Origin: TCS-49 sp964442515
Lineage (GTDB): Bacteria; Campylobacterota; Campylobacteria; Campylobacterales; Sulfurovaceae
Assembly: GCA_964442515.1 (NCBI GenBank)
Contig: CAYUAC010000002.1
Coordinates: 1-41,486, forward strand
Direction of reading: 5' to 3'
DNA length: 41,486 nt
Of the stretch, positions 15,793-23,960 are shown in pieces (the first letter of the stretch is position 1; every line of letters begins with the position of its first letter). Both the position numbers and the translations under genes were made by a program. The notes under the pieces were generated by a model. The model saw nothing but the letters and a program-made list of their open reading frames with translations. It searched no databases and had not been told where the DNA came from.

Positions 15793-16461
15793 ATGAAAAA
15801 CCTGATCAATACGCTCCGGCTCAAACGGCTGCAGCAGTTAAAAAACTTAGGATATAATTATACAGATTTAATCCAGCCACACAGCGACCAAAGCATAGAC
15901 CATGAACTGCCCGGCCGCATGACGGAGCTGGAACAAACCGTAGCGCAGTGTCATCTGTGCCAGCTTAGCAAAACCCGAACGCACACTGTTTTTGGCGAAG
16001 GAAACACCGACGCCGATCTTGTTTTTGTGGGCGAAGCCCCGGGCCAGACAGAAGACAATACCGGCAGACCCTTTGTCGGCAGAGCCGGACAGCTGCTTAG
16101 TAAGATGATTGAAAATGTACTGGGTTTGCAAAGGCAGCAGGTTTATATCGCCAATATTTTAAAATGCCGGCCGCCGGGCAACGCGACGCCCACGCATGAA
16201 CAGATTTTTGAATGCAAACCGTATCTGGACAAACAGTTGGAACTGATACGGCCAAAACTGGTCGTGGCGCTGGGCGCGACTGCTTTCAACGCCCTTACCG
16301 GCCAGAAAACAGCCCTTGGCAAGGCAAGAGGAGAGATAGTGAACATGCCCCGTTTTCAGCTTATTGCGTCATACCACCCAAGCTATCTTTTGCGCAATCC
16401 GTCGATGAAAAAAGAAAGTTATAAAGATTTATTAAAAATAAAGAGCCTTCTATGCGAATAA
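15793..16461 (+). CDS. Family-4 uracil-DNA glycosylase (4Fe-4S)
   Basis: A 222-residue enzyme that removes uracil from DNA. The active-site motif G-E-A-P-G-Q-T-E-D (about residues 80-88) and the second motif HPSYLLRNP are intact. Cys53, Cys56, Cys125 and Cys141 provide the 4Fe-4S cluster typical of family 4 and absent from family 1. An N-terminal ~45-residue extension precedes the domain. The ATG follows a weak ribosome-binding site closely. The 3' end overlaps the next gene by 10 bp, so they form an operon. Confidence 0.9.
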   Translation: MKNLINTLRLKRLQQLKNLGYNYTDLIQPHSDQSIDHELPGRMTELEQTVAQCHLCQLSKTRTHTVFGEGNTDADLVFVGEAPGQTEDNTGRPFVGRAGQLLSKMIENVLGLQRQQVYIANILKCRPPGNATPTHEQIFECKPYLDKQLELIRPKLVVALGATAFNALTGQKTALGKARGEIVNMPRFQLIASYHPSYLLRNPSMKKESYKDLLKIKSLLCE

Positions 16462-17573
16462 TACTCATTGCCCTGCTTGCAATCTCCCTGCAGGCAAAAA
16501 GTTTTTTGATCTCCAATATCCCCCTGCCCGTAACCTCGGTAATGCAAACAGGCATCACCGATTACGATCCGGATACCGCCCAAAAGCTGTATGAAAACGG
16601 CAGAATCTTTTCACTGCTTGCCTATGATAAAATTGACAGGAATATGCAGCAGACACTGAATATGCACAAACAGGCGCTTAATGTCCGAACGCTTTCAAAG
16701 TCGCTTGCTTACAAGCTGGCTTTTTTCATGGCCGAAGAAAAGATCGGCAGATACGCCACCAGTACGGTCAACAGCGCCTTGGCCACCTTGCTTAGCAATA
16801 ACAAATCCTACACCGTCGATATTTTTGACGCCGCCAAATTTGACAACGCTCTGTCAAAAGTCGAAGCCAAGCGCTACAATCTCGTTATCGCGCCGTTGAT
16901 GGAAGATGCCGCCAAAGCCCTGTGTGACAGGTCGCTTGCCAACAGGTACTACATCCCCACCCAAAACAGCGGGGAGTTCACCTGCGACAATGACCGGGTT
17001 TATTTTGGCGGAATCGATTACAAAGCCCAGGTGGAATCGTTTCAAGAGCTTATAAAAGAACCCGTAACCATTGTCTCCAACAGTTCCAATATCACGTCTC
17101 AAATCGATGCGCACGTCAAAGAAAACTTTGAAATCCGCAAGCACCTGCGCCTCAAACAGGTCAGAAACCTCAAAAGCGTATTGACCCGAAACAAAGACCG
17201 GCTGCACGAAAAAGTAATCTTTTTGAATCTGCCGCCTGTTTCGGCAACGCTGTTTTTAACCCAGCTTCGCCTGTATGAGATCGAACCCAAGCGCATCGTC
17301 TCCACCCAGATTCTGTATACGCCCCATATTTTGAAAATGACCCAGCCAAAAGAGCGTGAAAACCTGGTTATTGCCAACTCGATCGAACAGATGGACAAAC
17401 ATCTCACCGGATATGCCAAACTGCTGCAAAACAACCTGCGTTACGAGTGGATCGATTTTACCACCGCATACGGTTTGCAAAAGTTTTTAAACAAGCAGCA
17501 GACAAGACAGTTTACCTACGGGATAGAACACGTCAAAGCGCAAAAAAGAAATTTCAAAACCATAAAGGAGTAA
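16452..17573 (+). CDS. Exported protein of unknown function, periplasmic-binding-fold-like
   Basis: A 373-residue protein with a cleavable signal peptide (residues 1-15, ending LQA). The body has alternating strand/helix pattern with segments such as YNLVIAPLMEDAAKAL, EPVTIVSNSSNITSQI and HEKVIFLNLPPVSATLFLTQL, which recall a type-I periplasmic-binding (LpoA/LppC-like) fold. Two cysteines in the middle region (ALCDRSL, FTCDND) could form a disulfide. It overlaps the glycosylase gene by 10 bp and is followed 2 nt later by the HDOD gene. Role unknown; the fold comparison is a visual impression. Confidence 0.6.
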   Translation: MRIILIALLAISLQAKSFLISNIPLPVTSVMQTGITDYDPDTAQKLYENGRIFSLLAYDKIDRNMQQTLNMHKQALNVRTLSKSLAYKLAFFMAEEKIGRYATSTVNSALATLLSNNKSYTVDIFDAAKFDNALSKVEAKRYNLVIAPLMEDAAKALCDRSLANRYYIPTQNSGEFTCDNDRVYFGGIDYKAQVESFQELIKEPVTIVSNSSNITSQIDAHVKENFEIRKHLRLKQVRNLKSVLTRNKDRLHEKVIFLNLPPVSATLFLTQLRLYEIEPKRIVSTQILYTPHILKMTQPKERENLVIANSIEQMDKHLTGYAKLLQNNLRYEWIDFTTAYGLQKFLNKQQTRQFTYGIEHVKAQKRNFKTIKE

Positions 17574-17575
17574 TT

Positions 17576-18349
17576 TTGAGTAGTTCCATTTTTACAAATA
17601 TCTCCTCTCTGCCGCCGCTGAGCGAAACCGCCCAAAAGCTGCGCGCTATCAGAAGCAGCGAAGATTTTGATCCCGCAGAGATTTCAGCGTACATGGAAAA
17701 AGACCCCATGCTGCTGGCAGAAGTACTCAAAACCCTCAACTCGGCCGCCTATACCTTCAAAGCCGACATCAAATCGATCAGGCAGGCCATTATGCTGCTT
17801 GGGTTTAAACCGCTGAAAAACCTGGTAACCCAGATTACGATCAGAAAAGCCCTTGACGCGGACTTGGAACCCTACGGTATCACGACCAAGGAGTTTTCCA
17901 GATCTTCGGTACTGCAGGCAACTATCGTTAAAAAATGGCACCCCAAGGTTGAAAACGCCGACCTGCTGGAACTGGCCGCGATGCTGCAGGATGTGGGAAT
18001 GCTGCTTATTGCCAACGAACTGCTGAAAAACAACGAATCCAGCCAGTTTCTGGCCGATCTGGATATCAACTACGACACCGAACGTACAGAACGAAGCTAT
18101 GTTGATACCACCGCCGCTGAGCTCAGTGCCGAAATACTCAAACACTGGAATTTTGATGCCAGTCTCATTGCGTTGATTGAGGGCAGCGTCAATCCGAGCA
18201 CCCCGCAGGACTGGATTTTAAAGATTTCAAGAATCGCGGCTTCGCCAAGGTTCTGCCTGACCCAGCGCAGCATCAACAAAGCGATCAAACTGGCCGAGAA
18301 AAACGATCTGGACCCCCACCTGCTGGAAACAACCCTGAAGGAGCTGTAA
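17576..18349 (+). CDS. HDOD-domain protein
   Basis: A 257-residue protein almost entirely made of an HDOD domain, a degenerate HD phosphohydrolase fold used in signalling. The start is TTG at 17576, supported by AAAGGAG 6 nt upstream; an open frame from 17447 would overlap the preceding gene deeply and is rejected. Typical features are DPMLLAEVLKTLNSAAY, IRQAIMLLGFKPLKNLV and LEL..AAMLQDVGMLL. At the position of the HD motif the His is Gln (Q138-D139), so no metal catalysis is expected. It directly precedes polA, whose GTG begins immediately after its stop. Confidence 0.85.
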   Translation: MSSSIFTNISSLPPLSETAQKLRAIRSSEDFDPAEISAYMEKDPMLLAEVLKTLNSAAYTFKADIKSIRQAIMLLGFKPLKNLVTQITIRKALDADLEPYGITTKEFSRSSVLQATIVKKWHPKVENADLLELAAMLQDVGMLLIANELLKNNESSQFLADLDINYDTERTERSYVDTTAAELSAEILKHWNFDASLIALIEGSVNPSTPQDWILKISRIAASPRFCLTQRSINKAIKLAEKNDLDPHLLETTLKEL

Positions 18350-20983
18350 GTGCAGACTGTAACCATCATCGATACCTTTGGCTTTTTGTTTCGAAGTTAT
18401 TTCGCCCTGCCCCCGCTTTCAAACAAAGACGGCTTTCCCACCGGTCTGCTGACAGGGTTTGCCAATTTTATCTCCAATATCTACAGCGAGCATTTGACCG
18501 ATTATCTGGTCTTTGCGCTTGACAGCGAGGGGAAGAGTTTTCGAAACGATATCGATGAAAATTACAAAGCCCACCGTCCCGATGTCCCCCAGGACCTGCT
18601 CAAACAGCTTCCCGTGGCGATTTCGTGGATTGACAAGATCGGTTTTGCCTCAAAAGCCGTGCCGGGATTCGAAGCCGATGACATCGTCGCGACGCTGGCC
18701 AAGAAAGCCAAAAAGGCGGGCTACAAAGTCCGCATCGTAAGCCACGACAAAGACCTTTATCAGCTCATTTCAGACAATATCCACATGTATGATCCCATCA
18801 AGAAAAAAGAGATCGGCCCCGACGAATGCATGGAAAAATACGGCATCAGGCCCGACCAGTTTGTTGATTATCAGGCGATGGTCGGCGACAGCGCCGATAA
18901 CGTACCCGGTATCAAAGGCATCGGCGCCAAAACGGCGCAAAAACTCTTGACGCAGTTTGGTTCGCTTGAAAATATTTACAAAAACATCGATATCGCCGGT
19001 ACGCCCCGGATCAAAAAGCTTTTGCACGAGGGCAAAGACGCCGCTTTTATCTCAAAACAGCTGGTAACGCTCAGAGACGACGTTGATGTAGACTTTGACA
19101 GCAAAACCTTCGACCTGGTGGAAAAACCGCTTGTCAAGATCAAAGACGAGTTGGAAAGATATGAACTCCGGCGGGTTCTTGGCAAGGTCGGTTCGCACTC
19201 AAAAACCAATGCGCACCACAACAGTTACGAATTTGAAGCCCTGCTGCTTGATACCAGTGCCAAGCTTGAGGCCGTGATCGACAAGCTTGGCAGCAACGAT
19301 ATCGTCGCTTTTGATACCGAAACGGATTCTTTAAACGCTACGCAGGCAAACCTGGTGGGTTTTAGTTTCTGTACGCAAAAAAGCAAAGCCTATTACGTTC
19401 CCATAGCCCACAAAGGGCTTGACGTAGGCAACCAGCTTGATCTGCAGGACGCACTGAAAGGAATCAAAAAACTTTTTGGCTGCAAAATCGTGGGGCAAAA
19501 CATCAAATACGACCTCAAGGTTTTGCATAAATACGGCCAGAACCTGCCCGCCCCCTTTTGCGATACGATGATTTTATCCTGGCTGCACAATCCCGGACTC
19601 AAACACGGCCTGGATATTCAGGCCAAACGCTTTTTTGACTACACGATGAAACCGTTTAAAGAACTGGTTGCAAAGGGGCAGACTTTTGCCGATGTCGCTC
19701 TTGGCAAAGCGTGCTTTTACGCGGCCGAAGACGCGTGGATGACATATCTGCTGTATGATAAATACAAAAACATTCTCGATGACAAATTCTTTACCATCGC
19801 CGGAACAATCGAAATCCCTTTTATCCGGGTGCTGCTTGCCATGGAACTGGAAGGGATCGCCGTAGACAGGCAAAAGCTGCACCATCTGGGAGAAGTAACC
19901 CAAAAACGGCTGCAGGAATTGACCACAACCATCTATGAACTAAGCGGCACGGAATTTAATATCAACTCCACGCAACAGTTGGCGTCGGTGCTGTTTGAAC
20001 GGCTGGGACTGCAAGGAGGCAAAAAAACCAAAACCGGTTTCAGTACTAATGAGAAGGTTTTGCAAACGCTTATCGACAAACACCCCGTCATCGAAAAGAT
20101 TTTACAATACCGGGAAGTACAAAAAATCTCTTCCACCTACGTCAAACCCTTGGAACGCTACCTCGTTGACGGCCGGATTTATACCAACTTCATGCATACT
20201 GGCACCGCTACGGGCAGGCTGAGTTCCAATAACCCCAACCTGCAAAACATCCCAACCAGAAGCGATCTTGGCAAGAAGGTGCGTGATTGCTTCGTAGCCA
20301 AAGAGGGTTACAGCCTGGTCAGTATCGACTACTCCCAGATCGAACTGCGCCTGCTGGCGCATTTCAGCCGGGACAAAGCGTTGATAGAGGCGTTTAACAA
20401 TGACGAAGATATCCACCTGGCAACGGCCAGGAAGCTTTTCGGCGACCGGGCGAAAGAAAAAAGGAACTTCGCCAAAAGCGTCAATTTCGGCCTTCTTTAC
20501 GGGATGGGCAGCCGCAAGCTGGGCGAAGAACTGGGTATCCCCGCAAAAGAAGCCAAGCAGATCATACAAGATTATTTTGCCTCCTTTGCCAGCGTCAAAA
20601 CGTATCTGAACTCTATCGAGCAAAAGGCGCAAGAAGACGGATACGTTACCACGATCGCGGGCCGCAGGCGCTACTTTGATTTTGCAAGTGCCAACGCGAT
20701 GATGCAAAACGCGTATTTACGAGAAGCGGTCAATACCGTTTTTCAGGGAAGCGCGGCGGATTTGATCAAAAAAGGGATGAACAAAATCTTTGACAACTTC
20801 CATGACAACCCGGATGTACGAATGCTGCTGCAAATCCACGATGAACTGATCTTTGAGATTAAAAGCGGCAAAGAAGAAGAGTACGGCAAACGGCTGCAAA
20901 CGATCCTGCAGGAGGTATACAGTCTCAAGGTTCCTTTAAAAACCTCTTTGGATATCGCAAAAAGCTGGGGAGAGTTGAAATGA
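18350..20983 (+). CDS. polA: DNA polymerase I
   Basis: An 877-residue, full-length Pol I. Residues 1-285 are the 5' nuclease (FEADDIVATLAKKA, GDSADNVPGIKGIGAKTAQK). Residues about 300-480 form a 3'-5' exonuclease with the DxE motif (FDTETDSL), QNIKYDLK and YAAEDAW all present, so proofreading is probably active, unlike in some Gram-positive Pol I. Residues 500-877 are the polymerase: DYSQIELRLLAHFS (motif A), the O-helix region AKSVNFGLLYGMG, and QIHDELIFE (motif C). Start GTG at 18350 with AAGGAG eight nt upstream, directly after the HDOD stop. It ends with an ATGA overlap to the lipoprotein gene. Confidence 0.98.
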   Translation: MQTVTIIDTFGFLFRSYFALPPLSNKDGFPTGLLTGFANFISNIYSEHLTDYLVFALDSEGKSFRNDIDENYKAHRPDVPQDLLKQLPVAISWIDKIGFASKAVPGFEADDIVATLAKKAKKAGYKVRIVSHDKDLYQLISDNIHMYDPIKKKEIGPDECMEKYGIRPDQFVDYQAMVGDSADNVPGIKGIGAKTAQKLLTQFGSLENIYKNIDIAGTPRIKKLLHEGKDAAFISKQLVTLRDDVDVDFDSKTFDLVEKPLVKIKDELERYELRRVLGKVGSHSKTNAHHNSYEFEALLLDTSAKLEAVIDKLGSNDIVAFDTETDSLNATQANLVGFSFCTQKSKAYYVPIAHKGLDVGNQLDLQDALKGIKKLFGCKIVGQNIKYDLKVLHKYGQNLPAPFCDTMILSWLHNPGLKHGLDIQAKRFFDYTMKPFKELVAKGQTFADVALGKACFYAAEDAWMTYLLYDKYKNILDDKFFTIAGTIEIPFIRVLLAMELEGIAVDRQKLHHLGEVTQKRLQELTTTIYELSGTEFNINSTQQLASVLFERLGLQGGKKTKTGFSTNEKVLQTLIDKHPVIEKILQYREVQKISSTYVKPLERYLVDGRIYTNFMHTGTATGRLSSNNPNLQNIPTRSDLGKKVRDCFVAKEGYSLVSIDYSQIELRLLAHFSRDKALIEAFNNDEDIHLATARKLFGDRAKEKRNFAKSVNFGLLYGMGSRKLGEELGIPAKEAKQIIQDYFASFASVKTYLNSIEQKAQEDGYVTTIAGRRRYFDFASANAMMQNAYLREAVNTVFQGSAADLIKKGMNKIFDNFHDNPDVRMLLQIHDELIFEIKSGKEEEYGKRLQTILQEVYSLKVPLKTSLDIAKSWGELK

Positions 20984-21591
20984 TCAAAGCAGCTGTTTTC
21001 CTTGGCGCTTTATTGCTACTTGGCGGCTGCGATATCGACCGCCAAAAAGCAGCCCTGATGGAACAAAAGCAGGAATCTGCGCAACAGGAGCAGCCTCTGA
21101 AACAGCCCGATCAGACTGAAACCAATCAAACCAGGCTGCTGCAGTTAAGACAAGAAGGCGAGATTGCGCTGGAAAAACTCAAAGCCCAAAACGAACAAAA
21201 GCTTGAAGCCATGCGTCTGCAGATGCAAGAAAAAGAACTTTCGGTGCACGAAAGGCTGGCCAAAAGCGAGCACAACCTCACAGCAGCCACCCATGAACAA
21301 GACGTGGGCATGTATCAAACCGCTATTGCCGTATTTGGGGCGGTGGCACTGATTTTTGCCCTTATCTGGTATTTTATATCCAAAGCAAAAAGAAAATCGG
21401 AACAAAAACTGCAGGAAGAGAAAATGCGGCACGAATCGCATATGAAACAGCAGGAGTTTTACCAGCAGCGCATCAATAAGCTTTTAGATATCGCCGCGTC
21501 CAAAGACAGCGACGAGACGGTCAGAAAAGATGCTATGAAGATGCTCAAAAACGACAGCAGTTTTAAAACGATCGAGTTTAAAGATGACTAA
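20980..21591 (+). CDS. Inner-membrane coiled-coil lipoprotein of unknown function
   Basis: A 203-residue protein. The lipobox LLLGGC is followed by Asp at +2, the E. coli signal for retention in the inner membrane. Residues 20-105 are a Gln/Glu/Lys-rich coiled coil. A transmembrane helix (about residues 111-132, TAIAVFGAVALIFALIWYFI) follows, then a basic second coiled coil (about 133-170) that would be cytoplasmic. It would thus be lipid-anchored outside and also cross the membrane. ATGA overlap with polA and an 8 bp overlap with nth place it in a DNA-repair operon. No family recognised. Confidence 0.7.
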   Translation: MIKAAVFLGALLLLGGCDIDRQKAALMEQKQESAQQEQPLKQPDQTETNQTRLLQLRQEGEIALEKLKAQNEQKLEAMRLQMQEKELSVHERLAKSEHNLTAATHEQDVGMYQTAIAVFGAVALIFALIWYFISKAKRKSEQKLQEEKMRHESHMKQQEFYQQRINKLLDIAASKDSDETVRKDAMKMLKNDSSFKTIEFKDD

Positions 21592-22213
21592 ACGAAGTGC
21601 TGAAATTAAAGAGCTGTTTTTAACCCACTATCCAAGCAGCGTGACCGAACTGCATTATGACAACCTCTACCAGCTGGTCGTGGCGGTCATGCTTTCAGCC
21701 CAGTGTACGGACAAACGCGTTAATATCCTCACGCCGGCCCTTTTTGAAAAATACCCCGACACCGAGACCCTGGCAAGTGCTGATATTGAAGAGATCAAAG
21801 CGCTGATTCAAAGCTGCTCGTTTTTTAACAATAAAGCCAAAAACCTGCTTGGTTTTGCCAAAAAAATACAAAATGAATTTAACGGTCAAATCCCAAAGAC
21901 GCAAAAAGAACTGGTCAGCCTGCCGGGTGTGGGCCAAAAAACGGCCAACGTCGTGCTGATCGAATACTTTGAACACAACCTTATGGCCGTTGACACCCAT
22001 GTATTTCGTGTTTCGCACCGTCTGGGACTGAGTTACGCCAAAACGGCGGCAAACACCGAAAAAGACCTGGTCAAGCGCTTTGAAAGCGACCTGAGCCGCC
22101 TGCATCAGGCGATGGTGCTCTTTGGCCGCTATATCTGCACGGCAAAAAACCCAAAATGCGATCAATGCTTTTTAACGCAGTATTGCAAAAGCAAAAAAAG
22201 TTATAAGGTCTAA
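21584..22213 (+). CDS. nth: Endonuclease III
   Basis: A 209-residue bifunctional DNA glycosylase/AP lyase that removes oxidised pyrimidines. The helix-hairpin-helix is LPGVGQKTANVVL with catalytic Lys119; catalytic Asp137 is in AVDTHVFR. The 4Fe-4S cluster ligands Cys185, Cys192, Cys195 and Cys201 show the canonical C-x6-C-x2-C-x5-C spacing. Length and motif order are standard for the family. The start overlaps the lipoprotein gene by 8 bp. The 3' end meets the convergent PIN-toxin remnant within the same few bases. Confidence 0.97.
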   Translation: MTKRSAEIKELFLTHYPSSVTELHYDNLYQLVVAVMLSAQCTDKRVNILTPALFEKYPDTETLASADIEEIKALIQSCSFFNNKAKNLLGFAKKIQNEFNGQIPKTQKELVSLPGVGQKTANVVLIEYFEHNLMAVDTHVFRVSHRLGLSYAKTAANTEKDLVKRFESDLSRLHQAMVLFGRYICTAKNPKCDQCFLTQYCKSKKSYKV

Positions 22214-22323
22214 GCACCGGGACTTTCTATTTTAATTGTATAAAACGTATTTATTGCCCCAACCGCTTTGTCATTGCTCATAAAAAGATCACATCCGTTT
22301 CTTAATGCGTCTTTTTCATCGAT
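22210..22323 (-). pseudogene. C-terminal remnant of a PIN-domain toxin
   Basis: A 38-codon frame, overlapping the antitoxin's 3' end and stopping at 22210, reads DALRNGCDLFMSNDKAVGAI followed by a short strand and the stop. This matches the last part of PIN (VapC-type) toxins, where a Gly-Cys-Asp-hydrophobic-Leu/Met-x-Asn-Asp-Lys motif carries the final acidic residue. No start codon or upstream PIN sequence is present: an in-frame stop lies at 22324-22326. About the first 100 codons have therefore been lost. Assignment is by motif only. Confidence 0.55.
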
Positions 22324-22553
22324 TTATAATCTTTGTCACCGATTTTACCGTCAAGGATGCCAATAAAATTTCCCGTTCTTGCCGTCGCTTTTTCCTCTAC
22401 CGTATCTAAAATAGACGGATCTTTCGCTATCGCCCGGAAGTAGTGATTTACCGCACCGGTAAAATTTTGATGCCGCTTTTTAAGCACTTCTGCCGCTTTT
22501 TCCACCGCATCTTGATCCAGAAGAAAGTTTTTCCTTACTTTTAATATTTTCAT
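22302..22553 (-). CDS. Orphan ribbon-helix-helix-type antitoxin
   Basis: An 83-residue protein starting MKILKVRKNFLLDQDAVEKA, a pattern like short antitoxins with a beta-strand followed by a helix-turn-helix (RHH) and a C-terminal tail. Family name is uncertain (DUF6364-like is possible). Its own strong promoter and a palindromic operator lie just upstream. The toxin partner appears broken: only the tail of a PIN toxin follows. Such an orphan may persist as a regulator or protect against a related toxin. Confidence 0.65.
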   Translation of the reverse strand: MKILKVRKNFLLDQDAVEKAAEVLKKRHQNFTGAVNHYFRAIAKDPSILDTVEEKATARTGNFIGILDGKIGDKDYKSMKKTH

Positions 22554-22576
22554 GTTTAAAACCTTTATGTATTATC

Positions 22577-22617
22577 TACATATGTATAATAATAGCACGT
22601 TGATTTTGCTGTGTCAA
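22577..22617 (-). promoter_or_regulatory. Antitoxin promoter with adjacent palindrome
   Basis: On the minus strand, TTGACA (22617-22612) and TATTAT (22594-22589) are spaced 17 bp. A perfect 10-bp palindrome TACATATGTA lies at 22577-22586, at the expected transcription start, and is a likely autoregulatory operator for an RHH antitoxin. Confidence 0.65.
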
Positions 22618-22660
22618 TCAGGAACTGTTGTATATAAACTAATCTTCATCAAAGAAAAGA

Positions 22661-22666
22661 TAAAAT
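22661..22666 (+). promoter_or_regulatory. Candidate -10 element of coaBC
   Basis: AAAAGATAAAATAGC, with the hexamer TAAAAT, lies 47 bp before the coaBC ATG. No clear -35 match. Confidence 0.3.
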
Positions 22667-22712
22667 AGCACAATAAACGTAAACAGTTTTATCTTACGAA
22701 ATCGGGATATTT

Positions 22713-23960
22713 ATGCTTTTAAAAAATAAAAACATTTTCCTTGGCGTCACCGGCAGCATTGCCGCGTATAAAGCCTGCGATCTGGTGCGGCTGCTTGTAA
22801 AACAGGGGGCGCAGGTCCGCGTTGTTATGACGCCCGCAGCGCAGCGTTTTGTCAGCCCGCTTACGTTCGAAGCCCTCACGCGCTGCAAGGTTCTCACCCA
22901 AGACAGCGAAGACTGGGCGAGTGATCTCAATCATATCGATTGCGCCAAATGGGCCGATCTTATGATCGTAGCCCCCGCTACGGCCAATACGATCAACAAG
23001 CTTTCAAAAGGCATCGCCGATAATTTACTCACCCAAACCTATCTGGCGACCAAAGCAAAAACCATCGTCGCGCCGGCAGCCAATACTAATATGATCGAAG
23101 ATGCCAATACCGTTGCCAGTTTGAAGATGCTCAAAGTCAATGAAACCGCCATTATCGAACCGCAGAACAAAGCCTTAGCCTGCAACGACATCGGCAAAGG
23201 CGCGCTGGCTGATCCCGAAGATATCGCCGATGCCGCGATTCGCGCGCTTTTAAGCGATGAATACTACAAAGACAGAAAAGTCATCGTCACCAGCGGCGGC
23301 AGCCGTGAAAAAATCGATGACGTCCGCTTTGTGGGCAACTTTTCAAGCGGAAAGATGGGTGCTGCGCTGGCAAAAGCGCTGTATTACCGGGGTGCGGACG
23401 TGTTTTATCTTTCCTTTACCGAAAATGAGGTGCCCAAAGGGGTCCATACCCTTTTTGTTCAAGATACAAAAGAAATGCATGAATACCTCATTGACGCCAT
23501 CCGCGTAGCGAAAAAAGGCAAACTCAGCGACGTGACCATGCAAAGCGGACCGCGCACGCTGATCCAAAAGCGTCCCCTGCTTTTCATGGCCGCAGCCGTA
23601 GCGGATTTCACGCCTGCGTACCCCCAAAAGGGCAAGCTCAAAAAAGACAGTCTTGGCACAAACTGGCAGTTAGAACTCACCCGGACAGAAGATATTTTGT
23701 CAAATATAGATAAAGAGGGAATCAATGTCATCGGTTTCAAAGCCGAAATGGACCCGCACACCGCAAAGCAAAACGCGCAGCGGATACTGGAAGAAAAAAA
23801 CCTTGAAGCGGTGTGTCTGAATATCCTGCAAAGCAGCAGGGATTTTGGCAGCAGCGATAACGCGGTTGATTTTATCACCAAAGACAAAAACAAACAGCTT
23901 GGCAAAACCGACAAACTCACGCTGGCTTTTGCCATACTCAGGGAAGCCCAAGCTTTATGA
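22713..23960 (+). CDS. coaBC: Bifunctional CoaBC (phosphopantothenoylcysteine decarboxylase/synthetase)
   Basis: A 415-residue enzyme catalysing two steps of coenzyme A synthesis. The N-terminal flavodoxin-like CoaC half (residues 1-185) has the FMN-binding start GVTGSIAAYKA, catalytic His74 (DLNHIDCAKW) and PAANTNM, the counterpart of the substrate motif PxMNxxM with Ala in place of Met. The CoaB half starts at about 187 with VTSGGSREKIDDVRFVGNFS, where the usual Pro-Thr-x-Glu is Ser-Arg-Glu, and has the expected MAAAVADFTP and GFKAE motifs. Starts with ATG after an AT-rich leader. Its last 4 bp overlap the next gene (ATGA). Confidence 0.95.
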   Translation: MLLKNKNIFLGVTGSIAAYKACDLVRLLVKQGAQVRVVMTPAAQRFVSPLTFEALTRCKVLTQDSEDWASDLNHIDCAKWADLMIVAPATANTINKLSKGIADNLLTQTYLATKAKTIVAPAANTNMIEDANTVASLKMLKVNETAIIEPQNKALACNDIGKGALADPEDIADAAIRALLSDEYYKDRKVIVTSGGSREKIDDVRFVGNFSSGKMGAALAKALYYRGADVFYLSFTENEVPKGVHTLFVQDTKEMHEYLIDAIRVAKKGKLSDVTMQSGPRTLIQKRPLLFMAAAVADFTPAYPQKGKLKKDSLGTNWQLELTRTEDILSNIDKEGINVIGFKAEMDPHTAKQNAQRILEEKNLEAVCLNILQSSRDFGSSDNAVDFITKDKNKQLGKTDKLTLAFAILREAQAL

